Notes: generated by a model from the letters alone, not told the origin. Counted from the first letter of the stretch, positions 11,915 to 24,129 are shown. The stretch: DNA of 64,000 nucleotides from Caprella mutica (GCA_947561585.1 CANNZV010002549.1:57496-121495), one strand, 5' to 3'. Numbers and translations: made by a program.

Positions 11915-12993
11915 GATTGATGAACTAATATCATTTATCAACTTTATTTAGTTATTCTAACTCTATTCGTTATTTTAATTATTGATGAACTTTTAGTTCA
12001 TTTTTTAGTTTTGGATATAATTCAATGGTTTACAGAAAGGATGACAAGTAAAATATATTCATGTTATCATTTAAAAGTTCTATGTTTCATTATCATATTA
12101 ATACCAATAAAGATAGTGTAGTAATTTCTAAGCAATAATTATTGCAATAAAGCAAATAATATTTCTTTGAGTGCGAAAAGTAGAAGTTACAGAGTGTGAC
12201 GTAAGGGATAGCGACTGTTGGACGAAAACAAAAACTATTTGTTGTGCAAGTTGTGATGATGTTACCATGTGAGTTCAATCTATAATACACGTAGATAGGG
12301 TAAGTTCCGAGTCATCGAACAGTTGCACATTTTCGAACAGGTTATAATAATCATCATTCAACTTCTACTCAGGTATCTTTGATACCAAGAAAATAGAGTA
12401 GGTAATCATTCCAATCTAATTTCTCTCACGTGTTCAAAATTAGGAATCATCCGATAACTCGGAACTTACCCTAAAGCAAAATATTTTGCGGTTCTTTTTA
12501 ATTGTTTTTTTCTCTTTTCTTTTTTGTCCTTTAACAAAATCCGTTTGCCGCTAACTGGATTCAAACCTGCTTACCTTCAGGGGCTCGAGATTCAGAGGCT
12601 AACCTCTTACCTCTCAGCTACAAAGGACCTGCCTGACTTTCGCTGAAACTTTAATTTGTCTTAAAAATTTCCCTGCTGAAAGTATATCCACTTTTCCTAA
12701 CGATTTAGCAGTAGAAGAGTGATGTGGAACTGTAGCATGGATACGAAGCCACAACAAATGGAAATGTAGTAATTATAATTATTCACAACTATTTTGCGGA
12801 AGAAGTAATTAATTGGATTGAACTTCTGTAACAGTTTTTGATGTTCGAGATATAATTTTGTATTTCATAATGTTACTAGTGTACCCGTGCTGTGAAAAGT
12901 GACAGTTTTTTTAATCTTAAATGGACAGAGATCCTGTGCCAACAATGAAATCAGTTTAACAGTGGACAAAAAGAAATTAAATTATAACTTGAA
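11915..12993. other. Non-coding stretch
   Basis: Mostly AT-rich sequence with no recognisable gene. A 65-codon minus-strand frame at 12093-12290 has no domain I recognise. The only structured part is the tRNA-like segment listed separately at 12547-12627. Confidence 0.5.
12547..12627 (-). mobile_element. tRNA-like SINE head, family 3
   Basis: On the minus strand an A-box-like TAGCTGAGAGGTAAGAGG is followed by a B-box GGTTTGAATCC. A proper cloverleaf does not form. The downstream half (CAGGTTTGAATCCAGTT) recurs on the minus strand at about 24130-24182, which points to an old tRNA-derived repeat family. Confidence 0.5.
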
Positions 12994-13195
12994 GGCCTTG
13001 TTACACAGTGCGAGTAAAAGTGCGAGTTGGCCTAGCCAGTTACTGTAGTGCAGCTACTCGCACAGTGTGACCGCATCAGTCGAGTAACTGTTATGGAAAT
13101 TCCATGCTATGAACATTGAGCTACTGGCATGCGAGTACAGTGGGTCAGCTGTTGTCCACTGTCACGACAGTTCCTCGCACCATGTAACAAGTCTT
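12994..13195. mobile_element. Short inverted-repeat element (MITE-like)
   Basis: The ends GGCCTTGTTACACAGTGCGAG and, inverted, GACTTGTTACATGGTGCGAG match over about 20 bp with few differences. The ~200-bp interior has several CTCGCA/TGCGAG pairs and no frame. The target duplication is unclear. The flanks resemble sequence near 61850, which has no such insert at the matching point. Confidence 0.6.
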
Positions 13196-13321
13196 TAACC
13201 TAAAAAATTAAATACAAAATTAGTTGACATGAAATTGTTTGTTTTTTAACAATTTAGGCAAATTATTAATATTTTGAAATATGAATATTTGTCACTTATT
13301 GAAAAAGACGAAACGACTGTG

Positions 13322-13622
13322 GTAATAGCACTGTATCATCCACTTCCTGTAGTAATAGCACTGTATCATCCACTTCCTGTAGTAATAGCACTGTATCATC
13401 CACTTCCCGTAGTAATAGCACTGTATCATCCACTTCCCGTAGTAATAGCACTGTATCATCCACTTCCCGTAGTAATAGCACTGTATCATCCACTTCCTGT
13501 AGTAATAGCACTGTATCATCCACTTCCCGTAGTAATAGCACTGTATCATCCACTTCTCGTAGTAATAGCACTGTATCATCCACTTCCCGTAGTAATAGCA
13601 CTGTACCATCCACTTCTCGTTT
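13322..13622. repeat. 30-bp minisatellite, locus 1
   Basis: Ten units of GTAGTAATAGCACTGTATCA plus TCCACTTCCC, differing only at the last bases (CCTG, CCCG, CTCG) and one T-to-C change. Open frames of 105-124 codons on both strands exist only because the unit is 30 bp. The sequence just before it (13250-13310) is shared with 61855-61905, and the same repeat reappears at 63938. Confidence 0.95.
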
Positions 13623-13879
13623 CCTTAGACTTTATGTTTAACGAGTAGTTATTTTATTTTCTTTTTCCAATCTAGTAACTGAATATATATTATATTTCTA
13701 TTTATTTATCTGTTAGTTTCTGCTAAACAGCCAAACATGTCACTAAATACTACCCAGGTAGAAATGATTCTCGGGCAAATGTTGTCCCAATATCAGGCCA
13801 AGAAACATGCTACCTTTTTTTTCAAATTAAAATTAATTACGGCAAATCATTTGTTTACTTTAAATTTTTTAATTGAACT
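13623..13879. other. Unique AT-rich spacer
   Basis: Joins the 30-bp array to the first 18-bp minisatellite. No gene, inverted repeat or known element is visible. Confidence 0.5.
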
Positions 13880-14745
13880 TTATCATTAACTTGCATTAAA
13901 CCATCAACTTACACTAAATAAATAATTAACATTGAATCTTTAATTTACAGTAAATCTTTAATTTACAGTTAATCATTAATTTACAGTTAGTCATTAATTT
14001 CCAATTAATTATTAATTTACAGTTAATCATTAATTTACAGTTGATCGATAATTTACAGTTGAACATTAATTTACAGTTAATCATTATTTTACAGTTAATC
14101 ATTAATTTACAATTAATCATTAATTTACAGTTAATCATTAATTTACAAATAATCATTAATTTACAATTAATAATTAATTTACAATTAATCATTAATTTAC
14201 AATTAATCATTAATTTACAATTAATCATTAATTTACAATTAATCATTAATTTACAATTAATCATTAATTTACAATTAATCAATAATTTACAATTAATCAT
14301 TAATTTACAATTAATCATTAATTTACAATTGATCATTAATTTACAGTAAATCTTTAATTTACAGTTAATCATTAATTTACAGTTAATCTCTAATTTACAG
14401 TTAATCATTAATTTGCAGTTAATCATTAATTTACAGTTATTCATTAATTTACAGTTAATCATTAATTTACAGTTAATCATTAATTTACAGTTAATCATTA
14501 ATTTACAGTTAATCAATAATTTACAGTTAATCAATAATTTACAGTTAATTAATAATCTACAGTTAATCATTAATTTACTGTTAATCAATCATTAATTAAC
14601 AGTTAATCAATCATTAATTAACAGTTAATCAATCATTAATTAACAGTTAATCATTAATTTACAGTTAATCTTAAATTTACAGTTAATCATTAATTTACAG
14701 TTAATCATTAATTTACAGTTAATCATTAATTTACAGTTAATCCCT
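13880..14745. repeat. 18-bp minisatellite, block 1
   Basis: About 47 units of TTACAGTTAATCATTAAT with frequent variants (TTACAATTAATC, AATCAATAAT, AATCTTTAAT). An inner run with TTACAA (14105-14335) is more uniform. Near 14580-14645 a local longer unit, ATCAATCATTAATTAACAGTTA, appears. The long frames on both strands (up to 220 codons) are artefacts of an 18-bp period. Confidence 0.95.
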
Positions 14746-15104
14746 AATTTTTTTTATTTTATTTATTTATTTGAGCTTACAAAATATATACAGAGTAAAA
14801 TGAAAAAATACACAATTCAAACAAAAATACAAATTAATTGCAGCTAAGGTTCCGTGAAAGTTAAAACTTGTGAAACCTAATTAAAAATCTACAAACAATA
14901 AAAAACTAAGAACTATATTTACTAAAACAATATTCTTTAAAAAGCTTCTTAAATTTAAAATCTGACATTGGTTCTGTTAAAATAGAAGGAAGTTTATTGT
15001 ACAGTTCTATGGATCTAAAAATAGTAAAATTCCGCTCCAACTCTATTCGAATTGGAGGAAGATAAAACCTATTTGTTCTAGTATTATGCTCGTGAGAAGG
15101 GATG
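14746..15104 (-). mobile_element. LINE-C: 5'-truncated non-LTR retrotransposon 3' end
   Basis: Read on the minus strand it encodes the C-terminal end of a LINE ORF2 close to the other LINEs here, with motifs such as the ERNFTIFRSIE stretch, then a 3' UTR ending in an ATTT-type tail at 14746-14772. It is inserted exactly between the 18-bp minisatellite and the 5' end of LINE-A. AATT on both sides (ending CTAATT on the left, starting AATTGTTTC on the right) is a plausible short target duplication. Confidence 0.75.
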
Positions 15105-16937
15105 AAGTTGAAAATTGTTTCAAGATAGACCGTGTCATCCCTATTTTTAAATCCGGAGATAAATATAATATAGCAAATTTTAGACCAATTACAACATTGC
15201 CAATTTTTAATAAGATATTCGAAAAAATTTTATGCAATAGATTATCTAGTTTTATTTCATCAAATAACATTTTATCAAGTCACCAATACGGATTTAGAGA
15301 GGGTATGTCTACCAATTTAGCTATTTTAGAATTTTTATCCTTTGTTTATAAATCTTTTAATTCAAATTCCTATTGTGTAGCTTTCTTTCTTGACCTTAGA
15401 AAGGCCTTTGACACTGTAGATAAAGATCTCCTGTTAAAGAAATTAGATCACTACGGTGTCAGAGGTAATTTTAACTTGCTTTTAAACAGTTATCTTAGCA
15501 ATAGACGGCAACGTGTACATTTTAATGATTTTACTTCTGATTTTAGACCAATAGTTACCGGTCTATTTCAGGGTTCTGTTTTAAGTCCCCAACTTTTTAA
15601 TATCTTTATCAACCGATTTACCAATTTTAGCTGAGAATAATAATTTTAGTTGCACTTTGTTCGTAGACGACGCAGTTTTTTACGTTAGGGACTCATCTTT
15701 TGAAAATATTTTTAATAGGCTGCAATCCTTTATTGACGAACTCTCAAAGTGGTTAAATTTTAACAAGCTGACTCCAAATGTAAATAAAACTAAACTAATG
15801 ATTTTTAACGCTAGGTCCCATAGTCAATACCCTGGGATAGATTTTAATGATAACAGAATAGAATTTGTAGATGATTTTAAATACTTAGGCTTTTTAATCG
15901 ACAACAAACTAACTTTTAAACCCCACATAAACCAAACATGCAAAAAACTCAGTCAAGTTAGGGGTATGATTTATTCAGCCAAACATTATTTTAATAGAGA
16001 TACTTTACTTTTAATTTACTACTCTCTAGCTTACTCAGTTTTTAGTCAATATATTATTTTTTATGGAAAAACTTTTAACGTCCACTTGCACCCTTTGAAA
16101 GTTTTAATTATCGATATTTTTAGAATAATTTTGAACGTAAAGAGAAATAGAAATAATGTACCTTTAATGTCAACAAATGATATGTATTTTAAACTGAGTA
16201 TTTTAAAATTTGAAGACGTCTGTAATTATTTTTTATTGTCGTTTTTAGGGAGAGCATTATATGAAGACCCTTCGATTTTAAATGAATATTTTAACGATTT
16301 TATCCCTGCTCATGACCACCAAACTAGAAGTTTCAGGTTAATTTTACCCAGAATTAGATTAGAAGTTGAGAGAAATTTTACTATTTTTAGATCTATTGAA
16401 GCTTTTAACAATTTACCTGACATTTCATGTAACCCCATGTCCAATTTCAGTTTTAAAAAGGACTATCGAAAATATTGTTTAAATCTTTACGACCCTAGTT
16501 ATTAATGATAGGATTTTACTTACTTTTTATCCACTTATTTTACTTTGACATATTCTGACAGGTAACTTAGATAGGTTTTATATTTGAGATAGGTCTTATA
16601 TTTTTTTAAGTAGGTTATGACTTTATGTAGGTTTTATATTTGAGATAGGTTTTATGTTTTAAAATAGGCTTATCACTTCATGTATGTTTTATACTATTAG
16701 ATAGGTTTTATGTTTTAAAGTAGGTTTATGATTTTACATAGGTTTTTTACTATTAGATAGTTTTTGTCTTTTTAAAATAGGTTTACAAATTTTAGTAGAT
16801 TCTATACTTTTAGATTCTGTAAGTCAGTGATAGACTTTTAAAGAATCAGACTGTTTCATATTTTAATAATTGTATTAGGTTTATATTTTTGTATTTTTTA
16901 TAAACAGAATTTCAATAAACAATAAACAATAAACAAT
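15105..16937 (+). mobile_element. LINE-A: 5'-truncated CR1/Jockey-type LINE
   Basis: Carries the RT and C-terminal parts of ORF2, then a 3' UTR with recurring TAGGTTTTATRTTT segments, ending in an AATAAAC tail at about 16915-16937. It is nearly identical to LINE-B (18523-20337) and starts at the same 5' truncation point, AATTGTTTCAAGATAG. The right flank is the 18-bp minisatellite. The clade call rests on RT motifs only. Confidence 0.85.
15110..16505 (+). pseudogene. LINE-A ORF2 reverse transcriptase, frameshifted
   Basis: The RT domain shows the FRPIT stretch, LDLRKAFDTVD with the first catalytic Asp, and QGSVLSPQLF. An extra C near 15613 (ATCAACCGATT, against ATCAACGATT in LINE-B) shifts the frame, splitting it into 15086-15634 and 15657-16505. 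The catalytic motif FADD reads FVDD here (15659-15670). The second part carries the post-RT segment with YLGFLIDNKLTF and the usual C-terminal domain, ending at TAA 16503-16505. It cannot make an active RT. Confidence 0.85.
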
Positions 16938-17611
16938 CATTAATTTACAGTAAATCTTTAATTTACAGTTAATCATTAATTTACAGTTAATCATTAATTT
17001 ACAGTTAATCGCTAATTTACAGTTAATCATTAATTTACAGTTAATCATTAATTTACAGTTAATCATTAATTTACAGTTAATCATTGATTTACAGTTAATC
17101 GCTAATTTACAGTTAATCATTAATTTACAGTTAATCATTAATTTACAGTTAATCTTTAATTTACCGTTAATCATTAATTTACAGTTAATCATTAATTGAC
17201 AGTTAATCATTAATTTACAGTTAATCAATAATTTACAGTTAATCATTAATTTACAGTTAATCATTGATTTACAGTTAATCGCTAATTTACAGTTAATCAT
17301 TAATTGACAGTTAATCATTAATTTACAGTTAATCAATAATTTACAGTTAATCATTAATTTACAGTTAATCATTAATTTACAGTTAATCTTTAATTTACCG
17401 TTAATCATTAATTTACAGTTAATCATTAATTGACAGTTAATCATTAATTTACAGTTAATCAATAATTTACAGTTAATCATTAATTTACAGTTAATCATTG
17501 ATTTACAGTTAATCGCTAATTTACAGTTAATCATTAATTTACAGTTAATCATTAATTGACAGTTAATCATTAATTTACAGTTAATCAATAATTTACAGTT
17601 AATCATTAATT
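16938..17611. repeat. 18-bp minisatellite, block 2
   Basis: About 37 units of TTACAGTTAATCATTAAT. Variants TTGACAG, TTACCG and AATCGCTAAT recur together at regular spacing (near 17100, 17280, 17510), showing higher-order blocks of roughly 180-240 bp. The 241-codon minus-strand frame is a repeat artefact. Confidence 0.95.
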
Positions 17612-18158
17612 TATTTTTTTTATTTTTATTACATCTGAAAAAGTTTCACAAACTTATGGAAATTAAAAAAAATGTACAAAATCCTAAACTAAAACATGAT
17701 ACAAAATACTAAACTAAACGAAAAATTAAATCACGATGCAGTGGTATAGTCTAAAATCATTCAATATATTTACTAATTCAATATTCTTTAAAATTCTTTC
17801 TGAATTTAAAATCAGACATTGGGTGTTTAAAATTTTCAAGAATATTGTTAAAGAGATCAATGGCCCTATAAGCAATAAAATTTCTTTCTACTTCAGTTCT
17901 AAAATTAGGGACATTAAAATGAGTTGATCTGGTTTGGTAGGAGTGAGTGGGTATATGGTCTCTAAAATAGGTATTAAGAATGTCCAAGTTGAAATAGAGA
18001 GCATTACGAAAAAATTTCAATAAAAAATAATCATAAACATCGTCAAATTTTAATAAATATAAATTCCTATATAAATCATTATTGGATAAATAAAACCTAC
18101 CATTGAAATTTCTTCTTACATTCAATATTATTCTCAAAATACTGTTTAAAATAGTTAA
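17612..18158 (-). mobile_element. LINE-D: 5'-truncated LINE 3' end
   Basis: Starts (3' end) with a T-rich tail next to the 18-bp minisatellite and contains, on the minus strand, 119 open codons at 17778-18137 matching the LINE ORF2 C-terminus (RTEVERNFIAYRAIDLFNN). It differs clearly from LINE-A/B, so it belongs to another subfamily. It ends near 18158, where the 18-bp minisatellite resumes. Confidence 0.8.
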
Positions 18159-18522
18159 TGATTAATCAATCATTAATTTACAGTTAATGATTAATTTACA
18201 GTTAATCATTAATTTACAGTTAATCATCAATTTACAGTTAATCATTAATTTACAGTTTATCATTAATTTACAGTTAATCATTGATTTACAGTTAATTATT
18301 AATTTACAGTTTATCATTAATTTACAGTTAATCATTGATTTACAGTTAATCATTAATTTACAGTTAATCAATAATTTACAGTTAATCATTAATTTACAGT
18401 TAATCAATCATTAATTTACAGTTAATCAATAATTTACAGTTAATCATTAATTTACAGTTAATCATTAATTTACAGTTAATCATTAATTTACAGTTAATCA
18501 TTAATTTACAGTTAATCCCTAA
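18159..18522. repeat. 18-bp minisatellite, block 3
   Basis: About 20 units of TTACAGTTAATCATTAAT. The last unit reads TTACAGTTAATCCCTAATT, the same variant that precedes LINE-C at 14729-14747, so the two left junctions descend from one ancestral junction. Confidence 0.95.
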
Positions 18523-20337
18523 TTGTTTCAAGATAGCCCGTGTCATCCCTATTTTTAAATCCGGAGATAAATATAATATAGCATATTTTAGACCGATTAC
18601 AACATTACCAATTTTTAATAAGATATTCGAAAAAATTTTATGCAATAGATTATCTAGTTATATATCATCAAATAACATTTTATCAAGTCACCAATACGGA
18701 TTTAGAGAGGGTATGTCTACCAATTTAGCTATTTTAAAATTTTTATCCTTTGTTTATAAATCTTTTAATTCAAATTCCTATTGTGAAGCTTTCTTTCTTG
18801 ACCTTAGAAAGGCCTTTGACACTGTAGATAAAGATCTCCTGTTAAAGAAATTAGATCACTACGGTGTCAGAGGTAATTTTAACTTGCTTTTAAACAGTTA
18901 TCTTAGCAATAGACGGCAACGTGTACATTTTAATGATTTTACTTCTGATTTTAGACCAATAGTTACCGGTCTATTTCAGGGTTCTGTTTTAAGTCCCCAA
19001 CTTTTTAATATCTTTATCAACGATTTACCAATTTTAGCTGAGAATAATAATTTTAGTTGCACTTTGTTCGCAGACGACGCAGTTTTTTACGTTAGGGACT
19101 CATCTTTTGAAAATATTTTTAATAGGCTGCAATCCTTTATTGACGAACTCTCAAAGTGGTTAAATTTCAATAAGCTGACTCCAAATGTAAATAAAACTAA
19201 ACTAATGATTTTTAACGCTAGGTCCCATAGTCAATACCCTGGGATAGATTTTAATGATAACAGAATAGAATTTGTAGATGATTTTAAATACTTAGGCTTT
19301 TTAATCGACAACAAACTAACTTTTAAACCCCACATAAACCAAACATGCAAAAAACTCAGTCAAGTTAGGGGTATGATTTATTCAGCCAAACATTATTTTA
19401 ATAGAGATACTTTACTTTTAATTTACTACTCTCTAGCTTACTCAGTTTTTAGTCAATATATTATTTTTTATGGAAAAACTTTCAACGTCCACTTGCACCC
19501 TTTGAAAGTTTTAATTATCGATATTTTTAGAATAATTTTGAACGTAAAGAGAAATAGAAATAATGTACCTTTAATGTCAACAAATGATATGTATTTTAAA
19601 CTGAGTATTTTAAAATTTGAAGACGTCTGTAATTATTTTTTATTGTCGTTTTTAGGGAGAGCATTATATGAAGACCCTTCGATTTCAAATAAATATTTTA
19701 ACGATTTTATCCCTGCTCATGACCACCAAACTAGAAGTTTCAGGTTAATTTTACCCAGAATTAGATTAGAAGTTGAGAGAAATTTTACTATTTTTAGATC
19801 TATTGAAGCTTTTAACAATTTACCTGACATTTTATGTAACCCCATGTCCAATTTCAGTTTTAAAAAGGACTATCGAAAATATTGTTTAAATCTTTATGAC
19901 CCTAGTTATTAATGATAGGATTTTACTTACTTTTTATCCACTTATTTTACTTTGACATATTCAGACCGGTAACTTAGATAGGTTTTATATTTGAGATAGG
20001 TCTTATATTTTTTTAAGTAGGTTATGACTTTATGTAGGTTTTATATTTGAGATAGGTTTTATGTTTTAAAGTAGGCTTATCACTTCATGTATGTTTTATA
20101 CTATTAGATAGGTTTTATGTTTTAAAGTTGGTTTATGATTTTACATAGGTTTCTTACTATTAGATAGTTTTTGTGTTTTTAAAATAGGTTTACAAATTTT
20201 AGTAGATTCTACACTTTTAGATTCTGTAAGTCAGTGATAGACTTTTAAAGAATCAGACTGTTTCATATTTTAATCATTGTATTAGGTTTATATTTTTGTA
20301 TTTTTTATAAACAGAATTTCAATAAACAATAAACAAT
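18523..20337 (+). mobile_element. LINE-B: 5'-truncated CR1/Jockey-type LINE
   Basis: Near-identical copy of LINE-A with the same 5' end (AATTGTTTCAAGATAG) and the same AATAAAC tail (about 20320-20337). No LINE-C lies in front of it, so it preserves the older arrangement of minisatellite joined directly to LINE. Confidence 0.85.
18525..19912 (+). CDS. LINE-B ORF2 fragment: RT and C-terminal domain
   Basis: The frame is open from about 18525 to the TAA at 19910-19912; the first ATG is 18713 (399 codons), but the real start was upstream and is lost. Counting from that ATG: LDLRKAFDTVD at 29-39, QGSVLSP at 89-95, FADD catalytic motif at 119-122, the YLGFLIDNKLTF segment near 195, then a C-terminal domain typical of CR1/Jockey LINEs. 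The N-terminal endonuclease and the first RT blocks are missing. The catalytic residues are intact, unlike LINE-A. Confidence 0.85.
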
Positions 20338-21110
20338 CATTAATTTACAGTAAATCTTTAATTTACAGTTAATCATTAATTTACAGTTAATCATTAATTT
20401 ACAGTTAATCGCTAATTTACAGTTAATCATTAATTTACAGTTAATCATTAATTTACAGTAAATTTTTAGTTTACAGTTAATCATTAATTTACAGTTAATC
20501 ATTAATTTACAGTTAATCATTAATTTACAGTTAATCATTAATTTACAGTAAATCTTTAATTAACAGTTAATCATTAATTTACAGTTAATCATTAATTTAC
20601 AGTTAATCATTGATTTACAGTTAATCATTAATTTACAGTTAATCATTAATTTACAGTAAATCTTTAATTTACAGTTAATCATTAATTTACAGTAAATCTT
20701 TAATTAACAGTTAATCATTAATTTACAGTTAATCATTAATTTACAGTAAATCTTTAATTTACAGTTAATCATTTATTTACAATTAATCAATAATTTACAA
20801 TTAATCATTAATTTACAGTTAATCATTAATTTACAGTTAATCATTAATTTACAGTTAATCATTAATTTCCAGTTAATCATTAATTTACAGTAAATCATTA
20901 ATTTACAGTAAATTATTAATTTACAGTAAATCATTAATTTACAGTAAATCATTAATTTGCAGTAAATCTTTGATTTACAATAAATCTTTAATTTACAGTT
21001 AATCATTAATTTACAGTTAATCATTAATTTTCAGTTAATCAATAATTTTCAGTTAATCATTAATTTACAGTTAATCATTAATTTATAGTTAATCATCAGT
21101 TTACAGTTAA
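20338..21110. repeat. 18-bp minisatellite, block 4
   Basis: About 43 units of TTACAGTTAATCATTAAT. The stretch 20880-20990 has a TTACAGTAAATCATTAAT variant in tandem, and the edges (21010-21110) are more diverged, with TTTTCAG and TTATAG. Confidence 0.95.
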
Positions 21111-21700
21111 TAATCTATTCAAACAAAATAATTGAATAATTTAAATCATTAAATTACATCAAATTACCATAAATTATTAATTTAAATAAAAAAAAAATAT
21201 GACCTTAAGAAGAAAATTAGACCTACGAAGAACTCAAATAATTACCATAATGTGAAACTACATGTTTTTTCATTTTGCTCTAAGATTATACTATTTAATT
21301 ACTGCTATCATGTATTAAAAGAGTAATATGGAATGATGTTATCATTATAAAAATATTCGCAAAACTCTACAGTATTTCTGACTATAATTTGATTTATTCT
21401 CAAAAATATTTTTCCCTATAATGAAAATATTTTGTTTCCATTTAACCCATTAGAAAGCCACCTTCTTTTTGTTTTTCTGACTTTGAATAAAATATTAGAT
21501 TTTTTTTTTTGAGTTTAGACATCAGTGAGGATATAAAAATCATTTGATGAGAATATATTTTCTAAATTATTAAAAATAAATTGAAGAGGACACATATTGC
21601 CAGTTGGTCCCGTGGGACTACTATATGAAAGGAGACACGAGTGTTCACTTGGTCGCTAAAGGATAAAGTGTTTAAGAAAATTAATCACGATATTATTTAG
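21111..21700. other. AT-rich spacer
   Basis: No gene or repeat recognised. It runs from diverged minisatellite units into the composite repeat below. Confidence 0.5.
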
Positions 21701-22140
21701 AATCAATAAGTAAAATTAGATTACTTTCACTCAAAGTAAAAATCTCTCTATAACAAGGAGACATAAAAGAGAAGCTGAAAAATGATGGTATAGTCCCATC
21801 TATGTACACATTATTTACATCTAAGACAGCGCCAGCAATGGGAATCGAACCCGAGTCTTTTCGGACAGGGGCAAACGCGCTAACCCCTGGGCCACCACGG
21901 CCCAACTACATTACGCTTAAAACTTATATTTATCCTGCTAATTCTTTGGGAAAATAAATTTAGTGAAGAAATATTCAAAACTCTAAATATCGAAGCCGTA
22001 ACCAGACTACGGTGTTGGTAAATCATTTCTATATAAACTCCTTCACTAATTATCAAACTCTTTCTTATTTTGTTATTAAATACAATATAATAGAGCGCTA
22101 AAGTCATGACGTCACACTCGCATTCAGTTGCTGTCTTATT
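21701..22140 (-). mobile_element. SINE family 1, copy 2, inside a longer composite repeat
   Basis: The tRNA-like head on the minus strand (21828-21904) has A-box TGGCCCAGGGGTTA and B-box GGTTCGATTCC. The sequence on its upstream side (to about 22130, including TGACGTCA at 22107-22114 and the AGAGCGCT block) matches 50205-50430, so head plus ~230 bp moved or was copied as one unit. Short frames at 21693-21905 and 21880-22107 are by-products. Confidence 0.75.
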
Positions 22141-22147
22141 TAAAACT

Positions 22148-22372
22148 AGATTATGTGCACTCGGTAGAGCGCATACCTTCGCTTCCGCTTTGACCCGTTA
22201 TCTCCCAAAATTAGGAAGATCGCTTCCAAAATTCTACCAGATCGTTCCTGGTCATTGACCAATTGTACCATCGAATTTCAGGCAATTTAGTTGAACACTT
22301 TTTGAGTTAAGCGAATAACAAGATGATAAATAAATAAATAAATTCCGATGAAAATTTGACGTTCCCGCTTTC
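22148..22372 (+). mobile_element. RTE-like/SINE repeat, short copy
   Basis: Starts with TAGATTATGTGCACTCGGTA and contains CTTTGACCCGTTATCTCCCAAAATT and a GACCAATTGTACCATC block. It ends in a short ATAA/AAAT tail after GCGAATAACAAGATG. The same start and end bracket a longer version at 49343-49945. Repeats with TGACCTTGACCTTTGACC blocks are known as 3' ends of RTE-type LINEs and derived SINEs in invertebrates; the assignment is by resemblance only. Confidence 0.5.
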
Positions 22373-22539
22373 TGCGAAGGTAACAAATGTTGAAATTGCT
22401 GCTAATTAACATGAAATAGAATGCTATATCCAAAAAATAATAATAGGACTTATTCAAGTAAATCAGAGAATAAAAGAACATATCATTCGAACAGTTGGAG
22501 TAGGTAGTTCCTACCTACATCTAATAGTGAGCATTCGAT

Positions 22540-23915
22540 ATAGGTGCCTACAGTTAAGGTAGGTGCCTACAGTTAAGGTAGGTGCCTACAGTTAAGGCAG
22601 GTGCCTACAGTTAAGGTAGGTGCCTACAGTTAATGTAGGTGCCTGCAGTTGAGGTAGGTGCCTACAGTTAAGGTAGGTGACTACAGTTAAGGTAGGTGCC
22701 TACAGTTGAGGTAAGTGCCTACAGTTGAGGTAGGTGCCTACAGTTAAGGTAAGTGCCTACAGTTAAGGTAGGTGCCAACAGTTGAGGTAGGTGCCTACAG
22801 TTAAGGTAGAAGGATACAGTTGAGGTAGGTGCCTACAGTTGAGGTAGGTGCCTACAGTTAAGGTAAGTGCTTACAGTTAATGTAGGTGCCTGCAGTTGAG
22901 GTAGGTGACTACAGTTAAGGTAGGTGACTACAGTTAAGGTAGGTGCCTACAGTTGAGGTAGGTGCCTACAGTTGAGGTAGGTGCCTACAGTTAAGGTAAG
23001 TGCCTACAGTTAAGGTAGGTGCCAACAGTTGAGGTAGGTGCCTACAGTTAAGGTAGAAGTATACAGTTGAGGTAGGTGCCTACAGTTAAGGTAGAAGGAT
23101 ACAGTTGAGGTAGGTGCCTACAGTTAAGGTAAGTGCCTACAGTTAAGGTAGGTGCCTACAGTTAAGGTAGAAGGATACAGTTGAGGTAGGTGCCTACAGT
23201 TAAGGTAGGTGCCTACAGTTAAGGTAGATAGATACAGTTGAGGTAGGTGCCTACAGTTGAGGTAGGTGCCTACAGTTGAGGTAGGTGCCTACAGTTAAGG
23301 TAGAAGGATACAGTTGAGGTAGGTGCCTACAGTTAAGGTAGAAGGATACAGTTGAGGTAGGTACCTACAGTTAAGGTAAGTGCCTACAGTTAAGGTAGGT
23401 GCCTACAGTTGAGGTAGGTGCCTACAGTTAAGGTAGAAGGATACAGTTGAGGTAGGTGCCTACAGTTAAGGTAGAAGGATACAGTTGAGGTAGGTGCCTA
23501 CAGTTAAGGTAAGTGCCTACAGTTAAGGTAGGTGCCTACAGTTGAGGTAGGTGCCTACAGTTAAGGTAGATGGATACAGTTGAGGTAGGTGCCTACAGTT
23601 GAGGTAGGTGCCTACAGTTGAGGTAGGTGCCTACAGTTGAGGTAGGTGCCTACAGTTGAGGCAGGTGCGTACAGTTGAGGTAGGTGCCTACAGTTAAGGT
23701 AGGTGCCTACAGTTGAGGTAGGTGCGTACAGTTGAGGTAGGTGCGTACAGTTGAGGTAGGTGCCTACAGTTGAGGTAGGTGCCTACAGTTGAGGTAGGTG
23801 CCTACAGTTAAGGTAGATGGATACAGTTGAGGTAGGTGCCTACAGTTGAGGTAGGTGCCTACAGTTGAGGTAGGTGCCTACAGTTAAGGTAGATGGATAC
23901 AGTTGAGGTAAATGC
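22540..23915. repeat. 19-bp minisatellite with a near-palindromic core
   Basis: About 72 units of GGTAGGTGCCTACAGTTRA. The core GTAGGTGCCTAC is one step from a perfect palindrome, and GTAGGTACCTAC near 23357 is perfect. Variant units (GTAGAAGGATACAGTTGAG, GTAAGTGCCTACAGTTAAG) recur in a similar order, indicating higher-order duplication. Confidence 0.95.
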
Positions 23916-24129
23916 GTAGAGTTCTTAAAATTTCCGCATATCGGGAAATCCCGCATTTTCTGGATGCAGTATTTTTTATATCTCAGATTTTATGTAACTC
24001 GTAAAACAAAAACATTTAAAATATAATAAAAAACAGTGGACAGTACTCCAGCTCCAACATCTTACCGAATCAACCGTCACCAGTTGAATTCGTACCTGAT
24101 AGAGTCAGAGTCAAATCCAATTATCACAA

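Noticed and set aside
13274..13648. Open frames of 105-124 codons on both strands in the 30-bp array
   Set aside because: The unit is a multiple of three without stops in several frames; the translation is only a repeated decapeptide and both strands are open.
14746..16937. A single LINE with a 5' inversion from twin priming
   Set aside because: The minus-strand part is the 3' end of a LINE with its own tail, not the upstream part of LINE-A, and AATT flanks it, so it is a separate insertion.
13926..21024. Long frames (up to 241 codons) repeating INCKLM or LQLIIN
   Set aside because: Pure translations of the 18-bp minisatellite, present in all blocks and on both strands.
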